A DNA stretch of 64,000 bases from Zymoseptoria tritici IPO323 (Eukaryota > Ascomycota > Dothideomycetes > Mycosphaerellales > Mycosphaerellaceae): the NCBI RefSeq assembly GCF_000219625.1, contig NC_018217.1:2108001-2172000 (forward strand), written 5' to 3'. The number at the start of each line of letters is the position of its first letter. Position 1 is the first letter of the stretch. The position numbers and the translations under genes are program-made. The notes beneath the pieces are model-generated. The model was not told the origin of the DNA. It saw only the letters and a program-made list of their open reading frames with translations, and searched no databases. Positions 1 to 11,215 of this stretch are shown here, in pieces.

Positions 1-385
1 TGGCTTTCAGCCTCAGGCACTCACGATCCTTCCGACTTATGCTTAGTAATCGGGTCACGCCGTCGGATCACGCCGTCGGATTGAAGAACACTGGATGCGC
101 GATCTCTATTCCCCCCTACCTAACTCTTGGTAAGTTACCACTGGTTGTAAAGAGGCTTCAAAGTGGTCGGCCACCAACTGACCCAACAGAACATTTGGAG
201 GTCGGCATGGTACCGACACAGAAAGCGTAAGTCCGCGGAAAGGCCATTGGACGGCGTTGCCATATTTTCTATGGCGCGAAGGTAGTACACTGCCATATTT
301 CTTTGCATTGCGCTTCTCTGTGTATGAAGACCTGTACACTGCACTCATCCTACTAAGCTACAGACGATCAACCGATATCACTACG
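1..385. other. intergenic, no gene seen
   Basis: No convincing coding sequence. A 13-bp unit (TCACGCCGTCGGA) occurs twice head to tail at 55-80. The rest is presumably the upstream region of the gene starting at 386. Confidence 0.5.
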
Positions 386-1441
386 ATGGAGAAGAGGAAT
401 CCACCATCCTACACCAGCTTCGCTTCCGGAGCATCCATGCGTCCTACCGCAGCGGAAGCCGATGCCCTGCTAAATCATCTCGCCGAAAGGGCTGATGAGC
501 AGTATATGCTGGACGAAGAATACCTTATCGGAGCCGAAGTCCTCCTGAAACGTGAGACCGAACCGATCCGGAACATGCTCGAATTCACCTTGTCGATGGA
601 CTATCAATGCTATTCTACTGCCAGCATCTCCACCTCAGACCGGGAACATTTCATCCACATGGCTGAAGCTTCGCGACAGTTGAGGACCACTTTAGGCCAA
701 CCAACAGGCCCGCGAACGGCAGAGGTTCGACCAACACCCGAAGAACGCCAGGTGCTCGCCGCCTACTTTTGGAAGTATCTCCACGAGCCTTGCAAGGCGC
801 TCTCGCTGCCACTGGACTGCGTTTATAACGACATCGTTCATCTAGGCAGATATACGCATGAGCATGGGGGCTACAAAGGCTCGGTTTTCGGAATCCTCCA
901 ACAGTACGGTGTCATGAGACTGGCGTCAAAGCTCTACATGGACCGGGAGTTTCTCATACCTCGCGTATTCTCGGACTACAACACTCAGATCAAGATGATC
1001 CAGGCCGTAAACAAAGTCGAACAGCTATACTTTGTTCGTATTTCCGGTTTCGAAGGCTCCACTCAACCGGACTCTGGTCCCTCCGGCTGGAGCAGGGCGC
1101 AGAATGTCGAATACGAAGCGAACGAGCGCGGCATTGCGTACGTCTTTAGCCGCAGAGCAGCCATTGCTCGTGCCTGCAAAGACTTGTCCGTCGGATATTG
1201 GGCAAAAGCCGTTGGAGAATGCGTGGAGGGAATTGTGGCAAGATTCAGACTCGTCAAGGCGGGAGAGAGAACGGCCGATTATACTTGGGCATCTTGGCGA
1301 GGGGAGAGGGACAAGCTCCCCGAAGGGATAAGCCCAAGATCCGAAGTGAGGAATCCGCCGGGCGGATGGCGCAGGGTGATGTCGTACCATATCCCGGATT
1401 ACTTCGAGTTCCGAGACCAGATTGAGATGCACGACTGCTAG
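386..1441 (+). CDS. hypothetical protein, 351 aa
   Basis: Intronless frame starting with MEKRNPPSYTSF. The frame is open further upstream to 257, but 386 is the first ATG that gives a natural N-terminus and it lies in acceptable context (CTACG ATG G). No signal peptide or membrane segment is visible. The sequence is soluble and mixed alpha-helical, with an acidic stretch near residues 35-50 and many aromatic and charged residues. I do not recognise a family and assign no function. The next gene downstream on the same strand is an esterase about 950 bases away, so the two are not obviously linked. The length and lack of stops support a real gene; the start is the least certain part. Confidence 0.65.
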   Translation: MEKRNPPSYTSFASGASMRPTAAEADALLNHLAERADEQYMLDEEYLIGAEVLLKRETEPIRNMLEFTLSMDYQCYSTASISTSDREHFIHMAEASRQLRTTLGQPTGPRTAEVRPTPEERQVLAAYFWKYLHEPCKALSLPLDCVYNDIVHLGRYTHEHGGYKGSVFGILQQYGVMRLASKLYMDREFLIPRVFSDYNTQIKMIQAVNKVEQLYFVRISGFEGSTQPDSGPSGWSRAQNVEYEANERGIAYVFSRRAAIARACKDLSVGYWAKAVGECVEGIVARFRLVKAGERTADYTWASWRGERDKLPEGISPRSEVRNPPGGWRRVMSYHIPDYFEFRDQIEMHDC

Positions 1442-2390
1442 CACGGAGGTTGCGTAGCAATATCCGAAAAACATTGGCAGCGTGCTGGGCTCGGGATGTA
1501 TGACATGACCCGACTCATTTGTAGACAAACGCATACGTCGGTTCTTACTTCGAATGACCTTGCTTCCAAACCCTCCTCTCGCGATGGTGCTCCATAATCA
1601 TGGCTCGGGATTGGGCAGCCCGATACGCAAGCAACAAGATGATCGGCCGGATCGCGCAGTACTACAAGCGCGGCCGGTGGAAATTGGGCGAGAACTCGTG
1701 TTCTACTACTGGCTCACCATGCGAACGAAGAGTCGGAGTACGGCAAGGTTTGGGATGGAGGGAGTGGACGAGTATAGGCGTACAGTGCCGGAGAGTGCGC
1801 CACCACAAGGTGATGTATTGGCGAAGCAGGAGGAGGTCTTGGAAAAGATGAGCTGTGTGGGATGAGAGGAGATCTATGGCAGTAGTGTTAGGTTGTTGCC
1901 ATATCTCTGAAACCTGTTGTCGGAGGAGAGTGTCGTTGGAGAAAATGGAACGGGAAGCGAACCTTGGAATGTCCGTCACCTCAATGTCGACCCGTTCAAA
2001 GTGTCCGCTCAAATATTCAAGGCTTTGTATCAAATGCGCGCCACAGATCCCTGCCCTCATCGGTCCCGCGGGCAATGACATCGATGGCTGTTTCGATTTT
2101 GCCGGTGAGTTTACGCGGCCCCTGCAAATATACAGCATACTACAAACATGAACATGGGACTTCTTATGCCAGACTTTCTAGAAGATTGTCAGGGAATACC
2201 TCCCTCTTCTCATACACTCCTCCCTCCTGGACAGCAACGTCCACTCTGAGACATTGTTCCCGCATGACACAGCGGACGACGAAAACGTGAACGTGACCCG
2301 AACACCAGACGACAACGACAGCACTCTCCACTGCCTCGACCACAACTACCTCCTCGCCCCTGGATGCCCACAACTCCCTCCACCTTCACA
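1442..2390. other. intergenic with one possible decayed small gene
   Basis: Between the orphan gene and the esterase. Apart from the doubtful reading frame at 1600-1865 nothing is supported. The part just before 2391 is pyrimidine-rich on the plus strand and is probably the esterase leader. Confidence 0.4.
1600..1865 (+). pseudogene. possible frameshifted small gene
   Basis: Two overlapping plus-strand frames look as if they belong together. The first starts at ATG 1600 (MARDWAARYASNKMIGRIAQ) and reads well to about 1680. From there the neighbouring frame reads well (FYYWLTMRTKSRSTARFGME) to a stop at 1863-1865. One missing base near the GGTGG at about 1676-1680 would explain the switch. The second frame alone is open from ATG 1554, so a 103-aa intact protein is an alternative. 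No family recognised. This may be a chance pattern in GC-rich sequence. Confidence 0.2.
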
Positions 2391-4046
2391 ATGTCCACCG
2401 AAACCCCTCCCTCCCGCTCCGACACCCGCTCCTCCTCCATCTTCCCCGATCTCCCCAAAATCCCACACTTCCAACCTGCGCCGCGAACCCTCTACCAAAA
2501 AGTCCACAATCGCCCGCGATGGCTGCTCGTCCTACAAGCAGGTCTCTGGCGCTTCCTCATGTCGATCGGCATGTTTCTACATCGTCTCGCACCTCCGCGA
2601 CCGAAAAAGGCAAACTTCCACCGCACCTTCACAAGTACCCTCGCAGGCAAGCAGGGGGATATTACATTGTATTTCTATGTACCCGCGGACTGGGCGACGC
2701 AGAGGGATTTGTGGAAAGGGAGACCAGTCGTACCGGAGGCGGAGCCGGAGAGGGATGTTGAGGCGGGCATGGAGCCACTTGGAAGGAGGGAGTCGTTGAG
2801 GAAGAGCATTGGCAGTCTTGGAGAAGGGCTTAAGCGGCGAACGGAGAGGAATAGGCGATGGGATCATTACCCGGTGGTGATCAATTTCCACGGAGGAGGC
2901 TTCACGCTGGGTTCTCCACATGACGATGCGAGGTGGTGTCGGACGGTGGTGGACAACATGAATGCTGTGGTGGTTTCGGTGGACTACAGACTTGCGCCGG
3001 AACATCCCTTCCCGACGGCGGTCGAGGACGGCGTGGACGCGGTGATTTGGCTGCATAACCACGCGGCGGAGTTTGGAATTTCGAGGGAAAAGATTTGTTT
3101 GAGTGGGTTCTCGAGTGGAGCGAATATGGCGTTTACAGTGCCGTTGAGGTTATATGACGAGCAGACTGGATTCGCAAGAGAAGACGTCGAGGAGGCGAGC
3201 ACAGAGGACAACACACGAGGAGCGGTGCAATACAAACCCTACGAGTCCTCCACGGAAGCCTCCTCATCAACAGCAACAGTCCCCGCCCAAGACCACACCC
3301 GAAACAGCGACTCGCCAACCACCTCAACACCCGCCTACTCCACAGTAACAACCGTCCGCCCCGACGAACCTCCACCACCCATCCCGCATCCTCCAAACAA
3401 AACCAGCACCACATTCCACGAACAAAACCTCCAACACTCCCACATCCACATCGCCTGCATAGTCCCCTGGTACCCCTCCCTCGACTACACCCGCACCCGC
3501 CACGAGCGTCGCGCAACCTGCGTTCGGGCGGATCAAGAACTCCCCGCCCTCTTCACCAACCTTTTCGACGACTCCTACCTGCACCCACCGGCCGCCGTGT
3601 CCCTCGACTCACCCTATCTCTCCCCGGGCGTGGCTCCCACGAGCTTACTCAGAGAAGGATTGCCGAAGGATGTTATTATGCACACGTGTGAATGGGACAT
3701 GCTGCTCGATGAAGGACAGGCGTTTCACAACCGCCTCTCCGCACCCGACATCGGGAAAGATGTGGTGTATAATATGGTCCCTGGGGTGCCGCATGGATGG
3801 GACAAGGCGCCGAATCCGTGGAAGCCGACGCCGGGGGTGAGGGAGTGGTATTTAGGGGCGATTAGGGAGATGCAGAGGGTGCTGGGGGAGCAACCGGTGA
3901 AGGGGAGGAGTAGGAGTGTAGTCGGGGGAAGGTCGAGGAGTGCGGCTGGGAGGAGGAAGAGTGGGTTGAGTAGGACGAGGGAGGAGGATGAGGGGAGGGA
4001 GACGGGAAGAACGGAGAGTGTCAGTGGGCATGGGGCTTTGCCTTGA
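2391..4046 (+). CDS. alpha/beta hydrolase, hormone-sensitive-lipase-type esterase
   Basis: Predicted serine esterase/lipase of the HSL (bacterial family IV) group. With the start at 2391 the protein has 551 aa. It carries the oxyanion-hole motif HGGGF at about residues 167-171, the DYRLAPEHPFP block typical of the family, the nucleophile elbow GFSSG with Ser241, an acid residue in EWDMLLDEG (Asp436 likely) and His468 in GVPHGWD. A hydrophobic stretch at about 42-65 could anchor the N-terminus in a membrane. A low-complexity Ser/Thr/Pro-rich insert of about 90 residues splits the catalytic core between the nucleophile and the acid, and the C-terminal 60 residues are Arg/Ser/Gly-rich and probably disordered. 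An alternative ATG nine codons upstream (2364) is in frame. No intron is needed. Substrate unknown. Confidence 0.85.
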   Translation: MSTETPPSRSDTRSSSIFPDLPKIPHFQPAPRTLYQKVHNRPRWLLVLQAGLWRFLMSIGMFLHRLAPPRPKKANFHRTFTSTLAGKQGDITLYFYVPADWATQRDLWKGRPVVPEAEPERDVEAGMEPLGRRESLRKSIGSLGEGLKRRTERNRRWDHYPVVINFHGGGFTLGSPHDDARWCRTVVDNMNAVVVSVDYRLAPEHPFPTAVEDGVDAVIWLHNHAAEFGISREKICLSGFSSGANMAFTVPLRLYDEQTGFAREDVEEASTEDNTRGAVQYKPYESSTEASSSTATVPAQDHTRNSDSPTTSTPAYSTVTTVRPDEPPPPIPHPPNKTSTTFHEQNLQHSHIHIACIVPWYPSLDYTRTRHERRATCVRADQELPALFTNLFDDSYLHPPAAVSLDSPYLSPGVAPTSLLREGLPKDVIMHTCEWDMLLDEGQAFHNRLSAPDIGKDVVYNMVPGVPHGWDKAPNPWKPTPGVREWYLGAIREMQRVLGEQPVKGRSRSVVGGRSRSAAGRRKSGLSRTREEDEGRETGRTESVSGHGALP

Positions 4047-5035
4047 GAGGGAGGCGGATGGATTGAAAAGCATTTTTAGGATCGCCGGAGGAATGGTACG
4101 GCGAGGCGTTTTCGAGGGGCTGTATGCATGGGTCAGTCTTGGAACGGGTTGCTTCGCATGCAGTGGTTTAGCATTTCGGCACGGGAACGATAGGACAAGA
4201 ACGTCGAGATGCAAGGGTCCATCTTGCTGCTTGGAGAGTCGACGTTGCTGCAGAAAGCTGTAGATTTTTCGAAACATGTACTTCTGAGCATGTCCGCATG
4301 CTCGCTTTGCGTCTGTGTGTTGATCGCGGCGCACTCTCATGGATATGCTGGTCCAACCTGCTCAATCCTCACAGTTACCATGGAGCCCGCAGCTAGTACT
4401 CAGAAAACATGTCGAGCGTGAAGGACACCGCAACCGCATACAACGATCTGCTGTCCTCTGGCTTCACGACTGGAACTTCACGACTGGAACTTCACGACTG
4501 GAACTTCGTGCATTAGCGCCTGCCTTATCACTCTGATTTTCCCGGAATTCGAGGAAACAGAACATTCGGAGTCTTCTTGCTGACCTTCTAGTCTCTGTCA
4601 CAGCCATCGGTGAGTAGTCGTGAGGTCACTATCGCTCTCACGGGTTCTCGAACGTTCATGCCGCGGGAAAGCTCATTTACAGTCCCACAGGCTGCGCATC
4701 TCTCTCGGCTGCTGATTCAAACGAGATCGCTGCTCGCGAAGGCGTTGATGCTTGACCTAGATGTCTTTTTGGGCTTTGCTGCGGCAAGATCGTTCTTGTG
4801 AAAGCTTTGCTGCCACTGTCCGGGTTTCCCTGGCACTTCTTCTTGTCGCTGTCCATTGTCGGAGTGAGTGGCACAAGGTGAAGTGAAGTGAAGTCCCTCC
4901 ACCGGAGCTGTCTCCGTACTCCGCAACCCCTCAGCGTCATCGACCTCCCCCGACTTCTATAAGGTGCCACACCAAACTGCCTGAGGTGTTATCCTGAATC
5001 AACGAGTACAAGATTCTCCAATTCCAAAGATTCAC
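4047..5035. other. intergenic with a short tandem repeat
   Basis: No gene seen in about 1 kb between the esterase and the DUF427 gene. It contains a 14-bp tandem repeat at 4462-4503 and a GTGAAGTGAAGTGAAGT microsatellite near 4877, a motif that recurs near 13758. Confidence 0.5.
4462..4503. repeat. 14-bp unit, three tandem copies
   Basis: CTTCACGACTGGAA is repeated three times without mismatch and is followed by a partial fourth copy (CTTCGTG). Minisatellite-like; no coding role seen. Confidence 0.9.
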
Positions 5036-5614
5036 ATGCTCCTCCGCCGCATCATGTCCACCTCCTCCAAAACAATGCTCAACCCCGCCACTTTCCCCCG
5101 CCCACCCGCCTGCGAGAAAACCTCCCGACACCTGACCGTGACCCTCCAGAACGGCACAAAAGTCGCCGACACGAAAGAAGCATACTGGGTCCTCGAAACC
5201 TACCACCCTCCAACCTACTACCTCCCAGCTTCCTCCCTCCTCGTTCCGAAATCCAAGTCCTCCGCCCGCTCCACGTACTGCGAATGGAAAGGTTTCGCAA
5301 CTTACTGGGACATCGAAGGCGTCAAGGGGAAAGCGTGGTCGTACGAGGATCCGAGTGAGCGGTTCAAGGCGTTGAAGGGGTACTTGAGTTTTTATGCGGA
5401 GCCGTGGGAGTGTCAGGTTGATGGGGAGGTAGTTGTGGCGCAGCCGGGGGATTTTTATGGTGAGTTTCTTTTCCTTTCCGCCGTGTCCGCTGTGTGGGAG
5501 TCAGGCCGATGCGAGGATGTGCTTGTGCTGACGCTCGGATTCGCAGGTGGGTGGATGACTTCCGACATCCAGCGTGAGTCTGTGAAGGGGGCGCCGGGTA
5601 CGAGGCACTGGTGA
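5036..5614 (+). CDS. DUF427 domain protein
   Basis: Two coding exons, 5036-5459 and 5547-5614, with an 87-base GTGAGT...CAG intron. The intron length is a multiple of three and it has no stop, so the unspliced frame is also open. Splicing gives 163 aa with the DUF427 signature: CEWKGFATYWD in the middle, then WSYEDP, then FYAEPWECQVDGE, and after the splice DFYGGWMTSDI and the terminal GAPGTRHW. The clean family ending is the main evidence for the intron. A second in-frame ATG at 5054 would give 157 aa. Function of the family is unproven; no signal peptide or membrane segment is visible. It converges with the Asteroid-type gene at 5700, which ends only 85 bases away. Confidence 0.85.
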   Translation: MLLRRIMSTSSKTMLNPATFPRPPACEKTSRHLTVTLQNGTKVADTKEAYWVLETYHPPTYYLPASSLLVPKSKSSARSTYCEWKGFATYWDIEGVKGKAWSYEDPSERFKALKGYLSFYAEPWECQVDGEVVVAQPGDFYGEFLFLSAVSAVWESGRCEDVLVLTLGFAGGWMTSDIQRESVKGAPGTRHW

Positions 5615-5699
5615 GGTGACCAGTTTCACGGGCGGCGTAGAGGCAATTTGGAGCAGTCTGGCGAGGGCCGTGCCTTTCCGATGGCACGACCAAGGAGCT

Positions 5700-7541
5700 T
5701 CAATCGGATAGTAATGCAAATGGATTCTGCGCCAGTCCAGGATCTAGCACTTTCGTCTTCTTGCTCTTCTTCGCTTTCTTCCTCGGTCGGTCTTCTGCAT
5801 TGTTCTCTTGGCTCTGTGCGTCCTCATCCTCCTTCCGCATCGTCGCCAACAGCTCTTCCACAAAACCCCTCCACATGTCTTCTTGGTCTCTCCTCTGCCC
5901 CTCTTCAATGTCAGCAAAGAATTCCACGATACCAGGTAGACTCTCAAACGCCTTCTGCATCTCCAGCGCAGCCGTTGTCGTCCCATCCAGCGTGTCCAGA
6001 ACCTGTTCGTTACCCCTCTCCACGACGCCCAGACTCTGTGATATCATACGCAGTCCGTAGAATGCCGCCTGCCATTGCGCAGCCAGCTGCACAGTCGTCC
6101 ACTTCTTCGGCCTTCGTTTCGTCAAAACTCCGATGATCTCCTCCGTGCCCGGAAGCGCCATTCCTTCAGACTGAAAGTATCGCAACACATGCTGCATCGT
6201 AAAGTACCTCCATGCTTCGCGATGATCCACACTCTTGGCTTTTGCCCACATTGTGGTATCCTCAATCTGCGACTTCAGCTCGGAAATCTGGGTCTCCAGT
6301 TCATCGACAGGATATGGATCCAACAGCGTCGATACGATGCGACTCCCGCTCCGACGATACTCCTGCACAGACTGTTCGATGCCGAAGTGATGGAGCAGGA
6401 CCGAGTAAGAGAGCGTGCGGAGGTGAGTACCCACATTCCAAGCCGGCGAGCGCGACGGATCGTCGTGCAGGAAAGGCAGGTAGACTCTCAGTCCGCTCGG
6501 CGGTATGGAAGATGTAGTCGAGTGTGCGTCTTTGGTTGCGACTGTCTGAAGTTGGAGGACCAGTTCGGACATGCGTGAGTCAAGTGCCGTGAGAGAGGAT
6601 CTGAGAGCTGAAGAGGACTTGGTGAGCGACCATTGAGATATTTCAGCGGCGATAGAGAATGTCTCTGCGAAAGCAGTGAAGTCGGGATCTGTTGGTGGAG
6701 CAACAGATTTGAGTAAAGCTTGCTCGAGTGTGCAGTGCAGATCCTGCGACATGAAGAATGCCGGACGAACCAGATCCTCCAGTGGATGTTTTGCGGATGC
6801 GGCAATTCGACCGGGCCATTGTTCTGTCGCAGACCAGCTCGTATCATGTCCCGTACCAGACTCGGACTGATCTCGCAGCGTAATTACCCTCGTGTTTTGT
6901 CCCGGGTTGTAGACGAGCAAGTCCGCATCGTCTGAGAAAATGGTGATGATCCTCTCCGCATCCTTAGCGGCCAACTTCCTCGCAGCCGCAACACAGTAAG
7001 GGTCCGCTTCTCCTGGAACGACATGGGTCACTTTAGCATACTGCCCGTGGCGCAGGAGTTCTTCGACTACTGCGAAGACGAGAAATGGTGGCGGAGGAAG
7101 ACTTTTCCGCAGCTCACTCGATATGGATGAGAGATTCGTGGTGGAGAGTTGTTTGAAGGCTTGTAGTTTCGTGACGTAGGCTTGAAGTCGTTCGATGCGA
7201 ACATCTTTCTTCGAGGCTGGGAGGGCGCCATCGAAGAGGATTGCTTCTCTGAAAAATGTGAGCACTCACCATGTTTATGTTTGGAGAATTCGTCCGCCTT
7301 ACATGTCAAGTCCAAACTCTCTCAATTGCTCCAGCCATCTAACAGTCTCAGCCGCACAGGCTCCATATGTAATGTTCTTCGATCTGTCCGTTTGATCACA
7401 TAGACGGTAGTAGATGGAGTGTACAAGGCCAGGTCCATCGATGATCGCGGTGGATCGTGGTATGCTTTCGTCCGAAGGCTTGCAGAGTGTTTTCCGCTGG
7501 GCATGCGCACTCAGACGAGTCCCGAATCGTTGGATGCCCAT
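5700..7541 (-). CDS. Asteroid-domain protein (XPG/FEN1-like nuclease family)
   Basis: Two coding exons on the minus strand, 7541-7303 and 7248-5700, separated by a 54-base intron (GTAAGG...TTTTTCAG); 595 aa. Splicing joins EFGLD to IEAILFDGALP, restoring the XPG-like N-region. The protein starts MGIQRFGTRL, the usual beginning of Asteroid proteins. Near residues 40-60 IIDGPGLVHSIYYRL corresponds to the N-domain active-site strand, and near 160-190 GEADPYCVAAARKLA and IFSDDADLLVY give the acidic I-domain residues expected of the FEN/XPG superfamily. The C-terminus carries a Lys/Arg-rich stretch (RPRKKAKKSKKTK) that could be a nuclear signal. Asteroid proteins are structure-specific-nuclease relatives whose activity is little studied, so catalysis is inference. 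It is divergently arranged with the sedolisin gene, sharing about 645 bases of upstream DNA. Confidence 0.88.
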
Positions 7542-8186
7542 GTCACGCTGGTCGGAGCAGAAGGTGTGAGACAAATTCGGTTCGTCGTATACTTCGGAAA
7601 GAACGAATGCAAGTCGCCGGAGCCGAGTCCGCTTCGTATTCGTCTACGAGTACGAGTTCGCTTCCCTTCTCGCCTCAACTTCTTCTCGTTCTATCAGATT
7701 CACTTACCGGCGCCATCAAGCGTTCCATTTACATCATGTACAAGAGCGTGGGCTTTGCCATGGAAACAAAAACTCACCAATGATGGCCTATCGTTGGCCT
7801 GCTCCAGATCCCTGGACAAATACGAGGTTCTACCTTGCGCTTCCCCAGTGCGGTATGTAGGCTCGCCTATTAGCATCGTAAAACTGCTATGTATAGCAGC
7901 AGCCGGTAGGCATCTGTTATGCCTCGATCCCTTCGCTTTCCAAATGGCTCGTGAGAGTGACTTCTTGGCCCCTGTTATGCCAGGTTCAAAGCGTAGTTAC
8001 GATTGGTGAGATTCCTCAAGACATGGGATTTGGCGCCCGTCTGACCCCTACCCTAGTATGTATGTACCTGCTCCACCGTACGAGTTTCCAATGGGATGCA
8101 TGAGTAGAAGAAGAGGAGTTCTCATATTACCCGCTCGATCTCCCTCTGCTGGAAGGTCTGTCCTTTCGCAACCACAGCAGGCCATC
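7542..8186. other. divergent upstream region
   Basis: Lies between the start of the Asteroid-type gene (minus) and the sedolisin (plus) and presumably holds both promoters. No coding sequence or clear core-promoter motif was identified. Confidence 0.5.
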
Positions 8187-10173
8187 ATGATACGCGTACT
8201 GCAATTCAAGCTGTTCCGCTCGCTTTCCATCGCCTTAATCGCCGGATCATCGCTAGCACTTCCACAACATGGAGACTTCGCACCAGTGGACGGCTCAGCC
8301 ATCGTTCGAGCTGCTGTGGCCTTCCACCAGCCGAGACTGCAGGAAGCAGAAGCCATCTTGAATGACATTTCGGATCCAACTTCGGAGCGATTCGGCAGAT
8401 ACCTTGATTCAAAGCAGCTGGTGAGCAGTCATACCGTTGATATTGTGGAGGTTTTGTTGACCATTTTTACTGCAGCAAGACTTATTCGCGCCCGCGGAGG
8501 AGTCTGTCGCAGCCGTTGAAGAATGGCTGAACAAAGCCAACATCTCCTCTGAATGCATGCATCTGAAGACCACGAGCTCTATGCTGGAGTTCGATGCAGA
8601 GATTGGGCAACTGGACGAGCTGTTCGCCACGACACACTACTGGAGTAAGCATCCGGAGACCAGAAAAGTCAAGCTTCTACACGAGGACTACGTGATCCCT
8701 TTGCATCTTCAGGAGCACATCGAGTTCGCACAATTCTTGACCACCGGCCGCTCAAAGTCAGACCTCCGCAAGAGGAAGACGCAGCTAAAAAATAGCAAAC
8801 GTGGTCAACCGGACAAGGGCAAAGGCGAACCCGTTCCTCTCCCACCATACAAGGACTCACTCCCGCTCGACCCTGCCCAAAGAGCCAATTGCAGTGAAAA
8901 TTGGACGCCGGCCTGTATTCGGGGTATGACTCTTGCACCGTACCACCGCTCCTCGACTGACAATCAAGCAGCACTCTACTCCCTTCCATCTCCCGATCCC
9001 AACCGCCGAGTGGCAGACAATAACGCCATCGGCATCTTCGGCTTCGGCGATATATTCAACCAAACCGACCTAACCTCCTTCTTCACAAGCCTCGCGCCGC
9101 ACATTCCCCCTTCCACTGCCCCAGACGTCCACTATATCAACGGTGCGGACCTCTACCCCATCCACATCGACGGCGAAGAAAACCTCGACATCCAAATGGC
9201 GTATCCCATCATCCACCCACAGAAGATGACCATCTTCCAAACGCCCTTCAGCGGGCTGGGTGGTATCGCGAATGACTTCCTCGATGCTGTCGACTCCTCT
9301 TACTGCGACAAAGATGGAGGCGATGATCCGGACCTTGATCCTCACTACCCTGCTTTTGAAGGCTTCGCGGGACCGAGAGAGTGTGGAACGCAGAAGATCA
9401 CCAATGTGCTGAGTGTCTCTTTCGCGCTGGACGAGTCGAAGCTGCCGGTCCATTATGTGCAAAGACAATGCGCGGAGTGGATGAAATTAGCTCTCATGGG
9501 AACGACCGTCCTCGTCGCAGCAGGTGACGGTGGCGTGAAGGGTCAATTCAGCTGCCTCCACAATCCGCTCGATAAGAGTAAGAACGCGTTCAGCCCTCTC
9601 TTTCCAGGCACATGCCCCTACGTCACCACCGTCGGCGCCCACCAAGTAACCATAAACCCCGACTCGTCCTTCACCCCCGTCGCCATCGACGACAAAAAGC
9701 ACAACTACTGGTCCTCCGGCGGCTTCTCCAACGTCCTCCCCCAACCCTCCTACCAGTCCTCCGCCGTAGCAACCTACCTCTCCTCTTCCAACCCTTCTAC
9801 CCCGCACTACCCTCCAGGAACCTACAACGCCACAGGCCGCGCCTTCCCCGACGTCGCCATGCTCGGCGCCAACGTCACCAGGAGCGACGAAGGGCAGTTC
9901 AGAGTGAGTGGAGGCACGTCTGCTGCGGCACCGCTGTTTGCGGCGATGATTACAAGGATCAACGATGAGAGGATTCTGGCGGGGAAGAAGGCGATTGGGT
10001 TCTTGAATCAGATTCTGTATGCGCATCCGGATGTTTTTGAGGATATTGTGGTGGGGAGTAATCCGGGGTGTAAGACGGAGGGGTTCAAGTGTGCGAAGGG
10101 GTGGGATCCGGTGACGGGGTTGGGGAGTCCAGTGTTTCCTAAGTTGAGGGATTTATTGGTTGGGTTGCCGTAG
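8187..10173 (+). CDS. secreted sedolisin (peptidase S53, tripeptidyl-peptidase type)
   Basis: Two exons, 8187-8420 and 8476-10173, with a 55-base intron (GTGAGC...TGCAG) in phase 0; 643 aa. The start MIRVLQFKLFRSLSIALIAG is a signal peptide ending near LALPQ. A pro-domain (about residues 20-210) contains the usual HYWSKHPET and YVIPLHLQEHI blocks. The catalytic set of sedolisins is complete: Glu312 and Asp316 in GEENLD, the oxyanion Asp429 in AAGDGG, and Ser560 in SGGTSAAAP. The C-terminal GWDPVTGLGSPVF is the conserved end containing the Ca2+ site. Such enzymes act outside the cell at acidic pH, releasing tripeptides or digesting protein. A basic linker, KRKTQLKNSKRGQ-like, precedes the mature domain and may be the processing site. 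Confident family call; exact specificity unknown. Confidence 0.93.
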
Positions 10174-10528
10174 AGCTGAACTATCGGAGGGGTGAAGGAT
10201 GGATGCTGGGCCGGCCGAGCTTCGGGTCGTTGACTCTGATTTGTAGGAAGCGACTTTGAACGATGTCACTCACCCGAGATTCAGTGAAGTTCAAACGGAG
10301 GCACAATGGGACGAGACGATCAAGGTAGGAGGGAAGAATAATATTAGGTTTCATTAGGTGAGATGTTGAGAGAGGCGAAACGATGCCGAAGCTCCCCGAA
10401 CCAGTCTTTCGCTTCCACCGCCACCGCCGCCACCGACTGCTCTCCCTGCCCTGTCTCCGCTCCTCTCTCCTGGCTCAACGGATCTCTACCCGACTGGCTA
10501 CCCTGGACACCGCCCGCCGAAGCTCTTT
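10174..10528. other. 3' intergenic region
   Basis: Between the sedolisin stop and the end of the small minus-strand frame. Nothing coding is supported. Confidence 0.5.
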
Positions 10529-10810
10529 CTACCGCATGTAGAGATCGAGAGCTTCGATGATGCGGGCGATGAGGGGTTTGTCGGACAGCCAGTCGGTGGC
10601 AATGTGTAGCGTGCCATTGGTAGATTTCGTGGGGAAGAGCCAGGAGAGGGACGGAGGAACAGAGAAGACAGGAGAGACAGTCTCGGTGACGGAGGCGACG
10701 GTGTTGGTGATGGTTTCGGTGATGGTGGCGGTGACGGTTTGGGTGACGGCGGAGAGCGGAGAGGCTAAGCCGGAGGAGCAGAGGAGAAAGACTAGAACGT
10801 ATGTGAGCAA
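10529..10810 (-). CDS. possible small secreted protein, start unresolved
   Basis: Minus-strand frame of about 93 codons. It begins with a signal-peptide-like segment (LTYVLVFLLCSSGLASP), then a Thr/Val repeat (TQTVTATITETITNTVASVT) typical of fungal wall or secreted proteins, then a compact tail ending DLYMR. There is no ATG: the frame starts at a TTG and is closed by a TGA just upstream. A 5' exon could supply the start (an ATG at about 10857-10859 reads MLFFIWVSHFA), but the intron implied would be only about 30-35 bases. Alternatively the start codon has been lost. The amino-acid pattern supports a real or recently real gene. Confidence 0.4.
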   Translation of the reverse strand: MLTYVLVFLLCSSGLASPLSAVTQTVTATITETITNTVASVTETVSPVFSVPPSLSWLFPTKSTNGTLHIATDWLSDKPLIARIIEALDLYMR

Positions 10811-11215
10811 TGCGATATCACCTCACGCGAAGTGGGAGACCCAAATGAAGAACAACATCTTATAAAAATGCTCGAAAGCCATTTTTATATGATGTGGGAT
10901 CTGTTTCATCGTTGTCAGCGTGAAGCCATGCAAATGAGCACTGAAGTGGACGTACAAGAATTGCAAGAATCGAAGAAGGACGGTGATGCTGGCGATGATA
11001 GCTATGCAAATATACTGCGAGCATGTTAGCAGAGCTCACATGGCGTGGAAGACGAATGCGGAGGGTGAAACGTACATTGGTTCTCGATTCTTGCTCGGGG
11101 GGAAAGAAAAAGATAAGAGAAGAGGGAGATCTCGAGGGAATATACAAATTCCGATCTCTTAGTCAACAAACAATGACCGCTGCTGCCCGCTCTGGCTTCG
11201 AGCAGGGGGAAGTCA
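10811..11215. other. intergenic
   Basis: No supported gene. Several overlapping frames exist on both strands but none has protein-like composition. Confidence 0.4.
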
